Source: an uncultured Capnocytophaga sp. (GTDB lineage: Bacteria > Bacteroidota > Bacteroidia > Flavobacteriales > Flavobacteriaceae). From it: 64,000 nucleotides of DNA. Position numbers and translations under genes: made by a program. Every line of letters begins with the position of its first letter. Position 1 is the first letter of the stretch. Of this stretch, positions 1-8,785 are shown piece after piece. Under the pieces are notes generated by a model. It was not told the origin of the DNA. It did not search any database and worked only from the letters and a program-made list of their open reading frames with translations. Location: contig NZ_CALGWU010000003.1 of NCBI RefSeq assembly GCF_937936315.1, positions 1-64,000 of the forward strand. Direction: 5' to 3'.

Positions 1-158
1 TCTGCCCCATTAATATATTCTTGTCGTTGGTGAGGAAGGTATCGAGGAGTATGGTAGGTAGAGCGTTTTTCGAAATCACCTTTTCGATTTATAAAGGTGT
101 ATAATACAAAAATACCTATAAATATAAGTATTATAAGTAAAATCATTGAGGTATTCAT
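1..158 (-). CDS. Partial hypothetical membrane-anchored protein (N-terminus only)
   Basis: Reading leftwards from an ATG at 158, an open frame runs without a stop to the window edge (52 codons). The first 25 residues, rich in Ile, Leu and Phe (MILLIILIFIGIFVLY), form one membrane segment. A basic cytoplasmic-looking stretch with many Arg and Tyr follows. The rest lies outside the window, so no family can be named. The frame is supported by the clean start, the TM segment and the strand shared with its neighbours. Confidence 0.6.
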   Translation of the reverse strand, partial: MNTSMILLIILIFIGIFVLYTFINRKGDFEKRSTYHTPRYLPHQRQEYINGA

Positions 159-186
159 AGTTGAATATAAAAATTAGAGTTTGTTT

Positions 187-999
187 TTATCCTTCAATAG
201 TAGCATCTTTGAGTTTGCCATTGAGATTTCCATATACGGTAATGGTGTGCCCCCAGAACATATCGTCATCGTCAAAATAGATGTAGAAACTCTCATCATC
301 AGAGAGATTGATATTTGTTATACTCATACGCTCAGCAAAGCGTTCAGGGGTAATATCGGGGGCATTGTCATCTTCTTCTTTTTGCCATTTGTTGGCTAAA
401 TCAGTAAGTTTTTCGGCTGCAAAGGTTTTGATAGTTGCTGTCCACGCCTTAAAATTATCTTTTGTAATATCTCTGAAATGGTTTAAGATGGGTTCCAATT
501 TGCTCAATTCAGTAGTTTCTATGGTGAGTTCTACCTCCTCATCAGTATAGAGAATATCGCCTTCGAACCAATCGAAATCTCTGTTGAGTTCTAAGCTAAA
601 GTCTTCGTCTTGATAAGTAACTTCGGTGTTGTACTCGTCAATAATAGGTTCAAAACGCGTATTTTCCACATCCTCTTCAAGTACTTCTACCAACATAAAG
701 CAGTGTTGTTGAGGGTGTGATAGTTCAGGTTTTTTAGGACGTGCTTTGATGCGGAAAGCCTTTAATGGTTGAAAGTAATATTTCCAATTACGGTCGGTTT
801 CTACCAGCCATTCCAAACGGATATTACCTTTGTAGAGTTCATCAGTAGCTACCTCTATATACGCCAAAGGGTGGTTTGAAGGTCGCCACATATCGCCATA
901 GAGGGCAGCCCCATTGGTAGTATTTTGGATAAGTACAATAAGTTCTTTTTCTTCAGGAAGAAACTCATTAGAGAATTTTTGTGCAGTTTCTGGGTTCAT
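187..999 (-). CDS. DUF2262 domain protein
   Basis: A 270-residue soluble acidic protein with no signal peptide. The C-terminal half (about 130-270) looks like DUF2262: it has a run of Lys/Trp-containing helices, then the ending FWGHTITVYGNLNG. The N-terminal half (about 20-125) is a beta-rich region of unknown type. The function of DUF2262 is not known to me. Such proteins often occur as strain-variable cytoplasmic genes near other small hypotheticals, as here. The family call rests on recall of the C-terminal pattern. Confidence 0.65.
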   Translation of the reverse strand: MNPETAQKFSNEFLPEEKELIVLIQNTTNGAALYGDMWRPSNHPLAYIEVATDELYKGNIRLEWLVETDRNWKYYFQPLKAFRIKARPKKPELSHPQQHCFMLVEVLEEDVENTRFEPIIDEYNTEVTYQDEDFSLELNRDFDWFEGDILYTDEEVELTIETTELSKLEPILNHFRDITKDNFKAWTATIKTFAAEKLTDLANKWQKEEDDNAPDITPERFAERMSITNINLSDDESFYIYFDDDDMFWGHTITVYGNLNGKLKDATIEG

Positions 1000-1056
1000 T
1001 TTCTTATAACAATTTATAATTTGCTTTGTTGGTAATTCTAAAAGAAAGGTTTTGTA

Positions 1057-1785
1057 TTATTTTTTAAGCTGGTATTTGTATATAAGAGTTGCTAGATACG
1101 AATACAAATTTCTATGCATATAAATAGAGGTTTTCTCGGTATGAGTGATAACAACCCTATCCCCACCATTGTATTTTCTTGGTATTAATTTTTCAATAAC
1201 CAAAGGGCGGATGCTGACATTTCTAATTGTAGCAATAGGTATTTCAATAATATGTGAAAACTTAAAAAGATACAGATTCCCTTTGCACACTAGAAAAGGA
1301 GGGGTATAATTTTGAAATATATTGATCCTTCTTATCTCATTGAAATACTGAAAATCCTCCTCACTCATTTCTCCCAAAAGCATTTGCTGAGCACGAGTAG
1401 TTCTATTAGTCATAAAGTATAACCAATAGAAAAGTATACCCAAGTAAGGCAAAAATGAAATAACAGCATACAAAAGCAAAACAGAGAGTATATGGTATCT
1501 CTCTACATTTTCTTGTTGAAAGGTATTAAAATCTATGCACAAGACCACAAATAGGAAGGGTACAGCTATAAAACCTCCTATTATTACTCCAAAGATGCAA
1601 CGTACAAAACGCTTGCGCCTCTCCAAGTAAGTTTTTCTCTCTAAAGGAAGAGTTGACTTTGGCTGATAAGAATCCAAACGCTTTTCAAAAGTGTTTTTAC
1701 TACCTTCTAAATAGCCTTTCACTATATAAAAGGTAACTCCTCCAATAGAAAAGAATATAAACCAAAAAATGGTTGATTGTGACAT
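1057..1785 (-). CDS. Hypothetical three-TM membrane protein
   Basis: A 242-residue protein with three hydrophobic segments (about 6-24, 62-84 and 99-126) and a cytoplasmic-looking C-terminal domain of about 110 residues rich in beta strands, which resembles a PH-like or YcxB-like membrane-associated domain. No catalytic motif is visible. It starts 2 nt after the leuS stop codon on the same strand, so it is probably co-transcribed with leuS. I do not recognise the family. Confidence 0.6.
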   Translation of the reverse strand: MSQSTIFWFIFFSIGGVTFYIVKGYLEGSKNTFEKRLDSYQPKSTLPLERKTYLERRKRFVRCIFGVIIGGFIAVPFLFVVLCIDFNTFQQENVERYHILSVLLLYAVISFLPYLGILFYWLYFMTNRTTRAQQMLLGEMSEEDFQYFNEIRRINIFQNYTPPFLVCKGNLYLFKFSHIIEIPIATIRNVSIRPLVIEKLIPRKYNGGDRVVITHTEKTSIYMHRNLYSYLATLIYKYQLKK

Positions 1786-1787
1786 TA

Positions 1788-4625
1788 TTAACTCACTATA
1801 TTGATAATCCTATTAGGCACTACAATTACCTTTTTAGGGGAGTTGCCTTGTAGTTGTTCTGCGGTTTGAGGGTCGGCGAGGATGGCTTGCTCTATCTCGG
1901 CAGGAGTCATAGTGGTTGCAAAAGCGCGTTTGAAGCGTACTTTACCGTTAAACGATACAGGATACTCCTTGCTGTCCTCTTGCAAATACCTATCCTCGTG
2001 TACAGGATAAGGGGCATAAGTTACGCTTTCGGTATTTCCGAGCCTTTTCCAGAGCTCTTCAGCAATATGTGGAGCAAAGGGTGCTACCAGTACCGAAAGA
2101 GGCGCTAAAACGTCTCTATGGTGGCATTTTAGCGATGATAGCTCATTCACGCATATCATAAACTGACTCACCGAGGTATTAAAGGAGAAATTCTCGATAT
2201 CTTCATTTACCTTTTTGATGGTTTTATGCAGCGCTTTGAGCATCTCAGGCGTAGGGGCTTCATCGGTTACTTGCCAGCCATTGTCATTGAAATACAAACG
2301 CCATAGCTTGCGCAAGAAGTTGTATACCCCCGAAATACCTGCTGTGTTCCAAGGTTTAGCTTGTTCCAAAGGACCTAAGAACATTTCGTAGAGGCGCAAA
2401 GTATCCGCACCATATTGCTCGCAAATATCATCAGGGTTTACCACGTTGTATTTAGATTTGGACATTTTTTCTACTTCGCGACCTGTGATATACTTACCAT
2501 CTTCTTCTAAAATAAACTCAGCATCAGCAAATTCTTTACGCCACGCCTTGAATTTCTCAATGTCTAACTCATCAGAAGTATCTTTTAAAAGAGAAACATC
2601 TACGTGAATAGGTTGCACCGATTGCCCTTTTATTTGATTTTTAGATACAAAAGTATTCGTGCCTTCTAAGCGATACGCAAAAGCACTCATACCCAATATC
2701 ATACCCTGATTAATCAGTTTTTTGAAAGGCTCTTCAGTAGGGGCAAAACCGCGGTCTTTGAGGAATTTGTTCCAAAAACGAGAGTACAAGAGGTGTCCTG
2801 TGGCGTGTTCGCTACCCCCTACGTAAAGGTCTACGTTTTGCCAGTAGTCTACTACGGGTTTGGTAGGGAAGGTTCCACGTGCGTCTTTTTCCATCATATA
2901 CTCTAACCAATACCACGAAGAGCCCGCCCAACCTGGCATCGTATTCAATTCTAACGGGAATACAGTTTGATTATCAATCAGCTCATTGCTCACTACCTTA
3001 TGGTTTGCGGTATCCCACGCCCAAGCAGTGGCGTTGCCCAACGGCGGATTTCCCTCTTCGGTAGGAAGGTATTTCTCTACTTCGGGTAGGTGAATAGGTA
3101 GGTGCTCCTCGCCTATCATCTGTGGCAAGCCGTTTTTATAGTACACAGGGAAAGGTTCGCCCCAATAACGCTGACGTGAGAAGACAGCATCGCGGAGGCG
3201 GTAATTCACCTTGGCTGTACCTGCTCCTTTGGCTTCTAAGGCTGCTAATATTTTGGCAACTGCCTCGCCAAAGTTAGTGCAACCATTGAGAATGTCAGAG
3301 TTTTGGTAAGTCATTCCCTCTTTGTCGGTAAAGGCGTTTTCTGAAATATTTTTATCGAAAATATTAATCACTTCTGGCATTCCTTTGGCTCCCTTGAAGT
3401 GTTTAGCAAAGGCATAATCGCGGTCGTCACCAGCAGGCACTGCCATTACAGCGCCCGTACCATAGCTAGCCAATACATAATCGCCTATCCAAATAGGGAT
3501 TTGCTTGCCGGTAAGTGGGTGCACTGCGTATGCGCCTGTGAAAGCTCCTGATACGGTTTTGGTATCCGCCATACGGTCGCGCTCTGAACGTTTGGCAGTA
3601 GCTGCTATATAAGCCTCTACCTCAGCACGTTGCTCCTCTGTAGTGATTTGCAATACTAAGGGGTGTTCGGGGGCAAGGGTAAGGTAAGTAACACCAAAGA
3701 GGGTATCGGGGCGAGTGGTGAAGACCTCGACTTTGTGCTCGCCGGAGGCGAGCACAAAGTTGATAGAGGCTCCTACTGATTTCCCTATCCAGTTGCGTTG
3801 GCTTTCTTTGATGCTCTCACTCCAATCGATGGTGTCTAAACCTTGCAAGAGGCGTTCGGCATAGGCGGTGATGCGCATACTCCACTGGGTCATCTTCTTG
3901 CGGATCACAGGGTGACCGCCACGCTCGGATACACCATTGACAATTTCATCATTGGCGAGTACAGTACCTAAGGCAGGACACCAGTTTACTTCGGTTTCTG
4001 CCAAATAGGTAAGTCGGTATTTGAGGAGGATTTGTTGTTGTTTTTCTGATGAAAAAGTGCGCCACTCTTCCGCAGTGAAGGAGGGGGTATCGTCGTCGCA
4101 GGCAGCATTGACCTTGCTATTGCCTTCTGTTTCAAAGAGCGCGATAAGCGTTTCGATAGGCTCTGCCTTCTCAGTGGCGTTGTTATACCAAGAGTTGAAG
4201 AGTTGTATAAATATCCACTGGGTATGACGATAGTAATCGGGGTCGGAAGTTTTTACTTCGCGACTCCAATCGAATGAGAAGCCTATTTTATCCAACTGCT
4301 CGCGGTAACGAGCGATGTTCTGCGCGGTAGTAACCGCAGGGTGTTGCCCTGTTTGGATAGCGTATTGCTCGGCTGGCAGACCAAAGCTATCATAACCCTG
4401 AGGGTGCAACACATTGAACCCTTTGTGACGCTTGTAGCGCGCCACGATGTCGCTGGCGATATATCCCAGCGGATGCCCTACGTGTAAGCCCGCCCCTGAG
4501 GGGTAAGGGAACATATCAAGCACGTAGTACTTAGGTTTGGTACTGTCGTTTTGGGCTTTGAAAGTTTGGTGTTTAGCCCAATATTCTTGCCAAAAGGCTT
4601 CTATTTCTTTGTGATTATATACCAT
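1788..4625 (-). CDS. leuS: Leucyl-tRNA synthetase
   Basis: Charges tRNA-Leu with leucine in the cytoplasm. This is a class Ia synthetase of 945 residues, a normal length for Bacteroidota. The HIGH-type motif is HVGHPLGY at 48-55, preceded by MFPYPSGAGL. The connective editing domain contains TTRPDTLFGVTYL. The KMSKS loop is at about 719, followed by the anticodon-binding helical domain. The ATG at 4625 is directly preceded by five 7-bp repeats (4626-4660), and a TACCTTTG -7 element (minus strand) lies just upstream at 4660-4667. The downstream membrane-protein gene follows after 2 nt. Confidence 0.98.
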   Translation of the reverse strand: MVYNHKEIEAFWQEYWAKHQTFKAQNDSTKPKYYVLDMFPYPSGAGLHVGHPLGYIASDIVARYKRHKGFNVLHPQGYDSFGLPAEQYAIQTGQHPAVTTAQNIARYREQLDKIGFSFDWSREVKTSDPDYYRHTQWIFIQLFNSWYNNATEKAEPIETLIALFETEGNSKVNAACDDDTPSFTAEEWRTFSSEKQQQILLKYRLTYLAETEVNWCPALGTVLANDEIVNGVSERGGHPVIRKKMTQWSMRITAYAERLLQGLDTIDWSESIKESQRNWIGKSVGASINFVLASGEHKVEVFTTRPDTLFGVTYLTLAPEHPLVLQITTEEQRAEVEAYIAATAKRSERDRMADTKTVSGAFTGAYAVHPLTGKQIPIWIGDYVLASYGTGAVMAVPAGDDRDYAFAKHFKGAKGMPEVINIFDKNISENAFTDKEGMTYQNSDILNGCTNFGEAVAKILAALEAKGAGTAKVNYRLRDAVFSRQRYWGEPFPVYYKNGLPQMIGEEHLPIHLPEVEKYLPTEEGNPPLGNATAWAWDTANHKVVSNELIDNQTVFPLELNTMPGWAGSSWYWLEYMMEKDARGTFPTKPVVDYWQNVDLYVGGSEHATGHLLYSRFWNKFLKDRGFAPTEEPFKKLINQGMILGMSAFAYRLEGTNTFVSKNQIKGQSVQPIHVDVSLLKDTSDELDIEKFKAWRKEFADAEFILEEDGKYITGREVEKMSKSKYNVVNPDDICEQYGADTLRLYEMFLGPLEQAKPWNTAGISGVYNFLRKLWRLYFNDNGWQVTDEAPTPEMLKALHKTIKKVNEDIENFSFNTSVSQFMICVNELSSLKCHHRDVLAPLSVLVAPFAPHIAEELWKRLGNTESVTYAPYPVHEDRYLQEDSKEYPVSFNGKVRFKRAFATTMTPAEIEQAILADPQTAEQLQGNSPKKVIVVPNRIINIVS

Positions 4626-4660
4626 AGGTGTTAGGTTTCAGGTGTTAGGTATTAGGGTGC
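4626..4660. repeat. Heptad array, five 7-bp units
   Basis: Five consecutive exact-length units read on the plus strand: AGGTGTT, AGGTTTC, AGGTGTT, AGGTATT, AGGGTGC. The array begins at the base next to the leuS start codon and ends at the -7 element, so the whole leuS leader is made of it. Confidence 0.85.
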
Positions 4661-4686
4661 AAAGGTAGTAATAATTTGCTAATTAT

Positions 4687-5232
4687 TTAAGCTAATTCTA
4701 AAGATACAATCTCTGCTTTTTCTCGATTTTCAGTTTGACAGATGATAGAGATATAGTCAAAGCCATTTCTTTTCACTTCTTCCCAAGAAATAGTTTCTCC
4801 ATTGATAAGAGTTACTCTATCTGCTTCGTCTACTTCATAATCTTCTTTTTCTTCCTCGTAATCAATAGAATATCCAAAATCTATATGAATTTTGCAAGGA
4901 GCAATATCATATTTTACCAAAGTTCGTTTTTCAACTTCTGCTGGGTCAAACTCATCGCAAAACATTGCATTATAGCCATGTCGGTAGCCGTCAAAAAGCA
5001 ATATTTCTTCGCCTGTTTCTGTGTCTTTGGCTACTATTTTACAAGGAATTTCAGCCTCATTATCTACAATAAAAGGCAATTTTTCCCCTTTTACTTCAAA
5101 TAAATCGCCATAATAATACACTTCAAAGAGTGAATTTCCATTTTTGGATTGAATATCTATTGAGAGATAATCGCCTGATTTTACATTACAAGCGTTTTTG
5201 CTTAGATAGGTAGGAACTTTTTGCATATACAA
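4687..5232 (-). CDS. Hypothetical acidic protein
   Basis: A 181-residue soluble, very acidic protein with a negatively charged C-terminal third (EEEKEDYEVDEADR). It has no signal peptide, TM segment or recognised domain. Alternating hydrophobic residues suggest a beta-rich fold. Size, charge and isolation resemble polymorphic-toxin immunity proteins, but no toxin gene is adjacent, so this is only a possibility. A good promoter lies upstream (5286-5317). An ATG two codons further in is an equally possible start. Confidence 0.6.
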   Translation of the reverse strand: MYMQKVPTYLSKNACNVKSGDYLSIDIQSKNGNSLFEVYYYGDLFEVKGEKLPFIVDNEAEIPCKIVAKDTETGEEILLFDGYRHGYNAMFCDEFDPAEVEKRTLVKYDIAPCKIHIDFGYSIDYEEEKEDYEVDEADRVTLINGETISWEEVKRNGFDYISIICQTENREKAEIVSLELA

Positions 5233-5285
5233 AATTATTTAAATGAAAGTATAATTCTTAAATTATCGATTTACTAATTATGGGG

Positions 5286-5317
5286 CAAAGGTAGTGTATA
5301 ATTGATAGATATGCAAA
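5286..5317 (-). promoter_or_regulatory. Bacteroidota-type promoter for the 4687-5232 gene
   Basis: On the minus strand a TTTG (5314-5317) is followed after 20 bp by TACCTTTG (5286-5293), which matches the TTTG / TAnnTTTG promoter of Bacteroidota and leaves a leader of about 45 nt. Confidence 0.65.
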
Positions 5318-5343
5318 TTTGGGGCGTTTTAAGATAAGAGGTA

Positions 5344-5460
5344 AGGTGCGAGCCGCATGGGTAGTTTTTTAGGGGATAGTGGGAATAATGGGAATAATGG
5401 GGTGTGAGCCACACGATCAAATTTGGCACGAGCTATAAACTCGCGCCAGCGGGGGGAATT
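5344..5460. repeat. Intergenic cluster of GTGTGGCTCGCAC-family repeats and a hairpin
   Basis: On the minus strand, copies of the dispersed repeat lie at 5344-5363 (CATGCGGCTCGCACC) and about 5403-5416 (GTGTGGCTCACACC). Between about 5425 and 5455 is an imperfect hairpin GCGCGAG / GCTCGTGC. No gene is supported here: the open frame that crosses this stretch is made of repeat sequence. Confidence 0.55.
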
Positions 5461-5482
5461 TAATATGTTAAGATTTAAAAAA

Positions 5483-5980
5483 TTATCCAACAGTGGAAAC
5501 GATTGCCTCTCCATTACTTGCTGCTGTAGCAAAAAAAGATCGAAGTATTTGAAAATAGTCATACAAGTACTCAAAAACCTCTTCACTCCATTCATCAAAT
5601 GCATACAATTTTTCGTCTTGACTCATCACTTCAGGATTGTAGTTTTTTCTAAAATCTACCTTGGTAATTGGGGCTATTTTTTTGTAAATACCCGCTACTT
5701 GTTCAGGGGTAAGATAAGAAGGGGTTCCGAGATCTCTAATTGCTTCCTCATCAAAATACTGTTCGCTAAAGATAATGCGATTTATGCTATCTACTGGTTG
5801 CTCAGGACTCCCTTTTACAAAAGATTTTCCTGTGAGAAGATACATAATTCCGCTCCAAGCCCTATCAATATCAATAGAAGGGGTATCATCATCCTCTCTG
5901 TTGTAATAAAGAGCTGGATTTTCTAAATAACTTTGTAATTGCTGCTTAGAAATTCGAGACAAATACATAATGAAACTCAT
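5483..5980 (-). CDS. DUF1877 (YfbM-like) family protein
   Basis: A 165-residue cytoplasmic protein that follows the DUF1877 pattern: an N-terminal helix, DIDRAWSGIMYLLTGKSF at about 37-54 (the family's D-K-A-W-H-G-I-H-F-L-L-T-G block), then SYLTPEQVAGIYKKI at about 87-101, and an acidic aromatic C-terminus. The function of YfbM-like proteins is unknown. MSFIMYLSR is used as the start; the Met at codon 5 is also possible. Confidence 0.8.
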   Translation of the reverse strand: MSFIMYLSRISKQQLQSYLENPALYYNREDDDTPSIDIDRAWSGIMYLLTGKSFVKGSPEQPVDSINRIIFSEQYFDEEAIRDLGTPSYLTPEQVAGIYKKIAPITKVDFRKNYNPEVMSQDEKLYAFDEWSEEVFEYLYDYFQILRSFFATAASNGEAIVSTVG

Positions 5981-6086
5981 AACTTAATTAGATTTTTAAA
6001 TTAACAACTACAAAGGTAGTGTATAATTAGCAAATTTGGAAATTAGCAAATTAGGTGAAAAATTAATAATACATTGATAATCAATA

Positions 6087-6785
6087 TTATAAGAAATTAC
6101 CTTCCTTATCTATAGTTAGTTCTTTGCCATTTTTGATGAGTAAATAATAATAATCTTCCCATTCTTCGGTAGGTTCCGTATAAGGCTCTGCGTGTTCATA
6201 TTCAAATGGAAGTTTTGTATTTCCTTTTTTGTCAATCATTCCCCATTTGCCCTTGTATTTCACCATTGCGTAACCACTTTCGTTAAAATGATCTGCGTCA
6301 TCATATACAAATGGTAGTACAAGCTCTCCTTTAGGATTTAAAAAACCGTAATACCCTCTATTTTTGGCAAATGCCAAACCTTGGTAAAACACATCAATTT
6401 CGTCAAACCAAGGGGTAAGACTTTTGTTGTGGCTATCCAAAAGTTGATAACTATCGTTCAGTTTTACCACAAATACGCCTTGTGAATACCAAATAAAATC
6501 ATACTTTGCAGGGATAATTTCCTCACCTGAAGGCTTGATGATTCCTCTTAAATTGTTGATAGTAACATCGTAAAAAGGCATATCTTGAGGGGGATTGATA
6601 TCGATATAATCGTATTTCACTGGGGTGATTTCCAATCCTTTAGGGTTTACAAGTCCGTATTTATCGCCTTTGCGCACCATCATATTCTCGGTGCGTGTGG
6701 GGAGTACTTCATCGTACTGCTTCCGCCAATCGCTGTTACAAGCTGCACAACATAGCGCTAAAATTGTTATTAAGAATTTTTTCAT
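6087..6785 (-). CDS. WG-repeat lipoprotein
   Basis: A 232-residue lipoprotein. I start it at MKKFLITILALCCAACNSD (ATG at 6785) because this gives a proper lipobox (CAAC) after a short signal peptide; the open frame extends upstream, but those residues do not look like a leader. The mature part carries about five WG-type repeats (KYGLVNPKG, RGIIKPSGEEIIP, YYGFLNPKGELVLP, KWGMIDKKGN). WG repeats are beta hairpins of unknown ligand. Expected in the envelope; the +2 region (NSDWRK) lacks a clear surface-export signal. Confidence 0.8.
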   Translation of the reverse strand: MKKFLITILALCCAACNSDWRKQYDEVLPTRTENMMVRKGDKYGLVNPKGLEITPVKYDYIDINPPQDMPFYDVTINNLRGIIKPSGEEIIPAKYDFIWYSQGVFVVKLNDSYQLLDSHNKSLTPWFDEIDVFYQGLAFAKNRGYYGFLNPKGELVLPFVYDDADHFNESGYAMVKYKGKWGMIDKKGNTKLPFEYEHAEPYTEPTEEWEDYYYLLIKNGKELTIDKEGNFL

Positions 6786-6875
6786 TATATTGTTGTTTTT
6801 GATTGTTATATTAAAAAATATATTGATTATCAATGTATTATAGTAAAATAAGTTTGATGTATAAGTCTCCCACAA

Positions 6876-6910
6876 AGCCAGCGAGTTGGCGCAGCTGGGT
6901 ATGTGAAACA
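6876..6910. repeat. CACATAC..CAGCT..ACTCGCT dispersed repeat, minus orientation
   Basis: Read on the minus strand this is CACATACCCAGCTGCG, then CAACTCGCTGGCTT. The same pattern occurs at about 9620-9660 and 9796-9835. It lies in the leader region of the WG-repeat gene. The rest of the space to 7009 is AT-rich with no gene that I can support. Confidence 0.5.
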
Positions 6911-7009
6911 CGAATTACACGGATTGGCAGGTGACACTGCTGGATTTACACGGATTATGGTGTAAATATAATTGTAAATTAATATTTTTCTATATCAAAC
7001 TGATGTTAT

Positions 7010-7750
7010 TTAATTATAATAAGTTATTTCCCTACGTACAATTTCAGGGTATTTATCCGGTATAGGAATCTGAAAAGTTTGCTTCTTCTCTACCCAATTT
7101 TCCTGCCCATCATACACATACTCATAACGATAGCTATTACTCACTTCGCCATTTTCGTCGTAGAAAATAATCGTCGCTACCTCGCCTTGGTCGTTATAAG
7201 TATAGACTTCCTTTTTTCCATCTCGAAGTATGTAATCAATTTTGCTATACGTATACGAATAAGGTTTTTGGTAGTAAATCTCCTTCTCATCAATCACTTT
7301 TCCAGCAATGGTATGAGTTATTTTACAGTGAACAGGTGACAAATAATCTATTCTTAATTTCTCTGTCATCTTTTTATAAAAAGTAAGTTCTTGCCAAAAA
7401 GCCCTATCTTTAACGCGTATAAACATTATATCTGCCTTTATTTTCTCAGAATAGACATACTTTTTACCACCCGATAAATAGTGTTGATAACGATCATATT
7501 GATACACATACTTGATATCCGCTCCTATACTTTTCTCAGTGAGATCTCCTCTTTGGTTAAAAGAATAAAGCGTAGGGATAGGGGTTTGCATTTTCATAGT
7601 AGCTAATTTTTGAGGAGGATACACATACTGAGTAGTTTCAGCAATGCTTTTCACCTTCCCTTTGAGGTGCATCTCAGCACACGAATATTCATTTTGCGCC
7701 AACAGACCAAAATGTATGGTAAATACTATAGCAAAGATAATACTTTTCAT
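7010..7750 (-). CDS. Secreted YD/RHS-like repeat protein, paralogue A
   Basis: A 246-residue protein with a signal peptide (MKSIIFAIVFTIHFGLLAQN), so the ATG at 7750 is preferred to the longer frame. The mature part consists of short Y-x-Y-D/N hairpins (YVYQYDRY, YTYNDQGEVATIIFYDENGE), like degenerate RHS/YD repeats, and ends in the motif ENWVEKKQTF. The same N-W-[IV]-x-K/R motif ends its neighbour and the proteins at 12920 and 19637. Function unknown; probably periplasmic or outer-surface. Likely a tandem duplicate of the gene just upstream. Confidence 0.7.
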   Translation of the reverse strand: MKSIIFAIVFTIHFGLLAQNEYSCAEMHLKGKVKSIAETTQYVYPPQKLATMKMQTPIPTLYSFNQRGDLTEKSIGADIKYVYQYDRYQHYLSGGKKYVYSEKIKADIMFIRVKDRAFWQELTFYKKMTEKLRIDYLSPVHCKITHTIAGKVIDEKEIYYQKPYSYTYSKIDYILRDGKKEVYTYNDQGEVATIIFYDENGEVSNSYRYEYVYDGQENWVEKKQTFQIPIPDKYPEIVRREITYYN

Positions 7751-7753
7751 TAA

Positions 7754-7807
7754 CAAATTGCCCGTGTGGCTCACGCTAAACAAATCGCCCGTGTGGCTCG
7801 CACTAAT
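7754..7807. repeat. Two 27-bp tandem copies of the GCCCGTGTGGCTCGCAC repeat
   Basis: Two adjacent copies, 7754-7780 and 7781-7807, share CAAATYGCCCGTGTGGCTC and end in ACGCTAAA or GCACTAAT. They fill the 52-bp space between two paralogous genes, and the second copy runs over the stop codon of the upstream gene (TAG at 7803-7805). Confidence 0.8.
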
Positions 7808-8594
7808 TGGTAATTTCTCTCTCCACATACCCCACAATAGTCCCATTCACAAAGATAGTACGGGTAATCCAATTGCCTTTCTTGTCGAAAGTATGCTTAA
7901 ACTGCTGGTTGTTTGTACTCGTTGGGATACCCTTTTTGTCATACGTATAACGCAATACTTGTGGGGGAGTGTTACCCTCAGCAATACTGCGCTCCACTAC
8001 CCTACCCTCACGGTCGTAGCGCACTTCTATGCGTATTTCAGAAGAGCTATCGCCCTCAGTAACCATTTTGAGCAAAGTACGCTGGTTGTGCTTATTGAAC
8101 TCCTGCCACACCTTAGCTTTTTCTTTATCCGTTTGCAAAAGACCTTCAACAGGGTTGCCATTGTTATCCCACTTACTAAAAGTATACACCTGCGTAGGCG
8201 ATGCACTCCCTTGCATTAGCATACGATAAGAAAGCAATTTCCCTTGAGCGTCATACTCATATTTACCCGTAGAAACGAGCGAACCACCGTGAGCCGTTTT
8301 GGTAATCGTTACCTCCAAAGGATGTTGTGCAGCATCATATACATACTGGTAACGCAAACTATTACCACTATAATGCTGTTCAGAATCCGTAGCGTATCCC
8401 GCTTTGTCAAACACATAACGATTTTCCGTAGCGAGGCGTTTTTGTTTCAGGTCGCCACGATACACATCATACGTGCGTTCCACCATCGTTTTCACCTCCC
8501 CTTTCAGTTCCTTATCAGCACGAGTAATAGGAGGATTGACAATTTGTGCCATTCCCAATGAAGGAAACAAACACAGAAAAAGTATTTTTTTCAT
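7803..8594 (-). CDS. Secreted YD/RHS-like repeat protein, paralogue B
   Basis: A 263-residue protein with a signal peptide (MKKILFLCLFPSLGMAQ). Repeats of the form Y-x-Y-D-x-x-G cover the mature part (YQYVYDAAQHPLEV, GKYEYDAQGKLLSY, EVRYDREGRVVERS, RYTYDKKGIPT). The C-terminus carries DKKGNWITRTIFVNG, matching its paralogues. This arrangement resembles the strand-turn-strand units of RHS/YD proteins without a toxin domain. Function unknown. The stop codon lies inside a dispersed repeat. Confidence 0.75.
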   Translation of the reverse strand: MKKILFLCLFPSLGMAQIVNPPITRADKELKGEVKTMVERTYDVYRGDLKQKRLATENRYVFDKAGYATDSEQHYSGNSLRYQYVYDAAQHPLEVTITKTAHGGSLVSTGKYEYDAQGKLLSYRMLMQGSASPTQVYTFSKWDNNGNPVEGLLQTDKEKAKVWQEFNKHNQRTLLKMVTEGDSSSEIRIEVRYDREGRVVERSIAEGNTPPQVLRYTYDKKGIPTSTNNQQFKHTFDKKGNWITRTIFVNGTIVGYVEREITN

Positions 8595-8650
8595 ATATTA
8601 TTAGTTATTAATAGCCATCAAAAGTTGAGTTAAGTGTCTTTTTAAATATA

Positions 8651-8690
8651 GCCCCCGAACCCCCGAAGGGGGAGAAGGTGCAAAAGCAAT
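8651..8690. repeat. CCCCCGAAGGGGG hairpin repeat, copy 1
   Basis: GCCCCCGAACCCCCGAAGGG continues as GGAGAAGGTGCAAAAG. The core CCCCCGAAGGGGG folds as a GAA-loop hairpin. Related copies are at 9723-9763 and 9831-9866. Confidence 0.65.
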
Positions 8691-8757
8691 TCTCACTGTA
8701 ACTTCTAATAAAACAATATATCATTTCTTTAATTCTTGATTCATTTTATTAGTATCT

Positions 8758-8785
8758 AACCCCTGAAACCTATCATCTATTACCT
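8758..8785. repeat. Heptad array across a gene end
   Basis: On the plus strand: AACCCCT, GAAACCT, ATCATCT, ATTACCT. The last unit encodes, on the minus strand, the final Gly-Asn-Arg and reaches the stop of the acid phosphatase gene. Confidence 0.7.

Noticed and set aside
4626..4660. CRISPR-like or VNTR coding array
   Set aside because: Units are 7 bp with no spacers; not a CRISPR. No CRISPR array or cas gene was seen anywhere in the window.
5329..5604. Minus-strand frame of 91 codons
   Set aside because: Overlaps the DUF1877 gene out of frame and runs through repeat DNA.
6786..6911. Longer start for the WG-repeat lipoprotein
   Set aside because: It would bury the signal peptide and lipobox 42 residues inside; part of it is dispersed repeat.
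7751..7846. Longer start for the 7010 gene
   Set aside because: It reads through the 27-bp tandem repeats and overlaps the neighbouring gene; the signal peptide begins at 7750.
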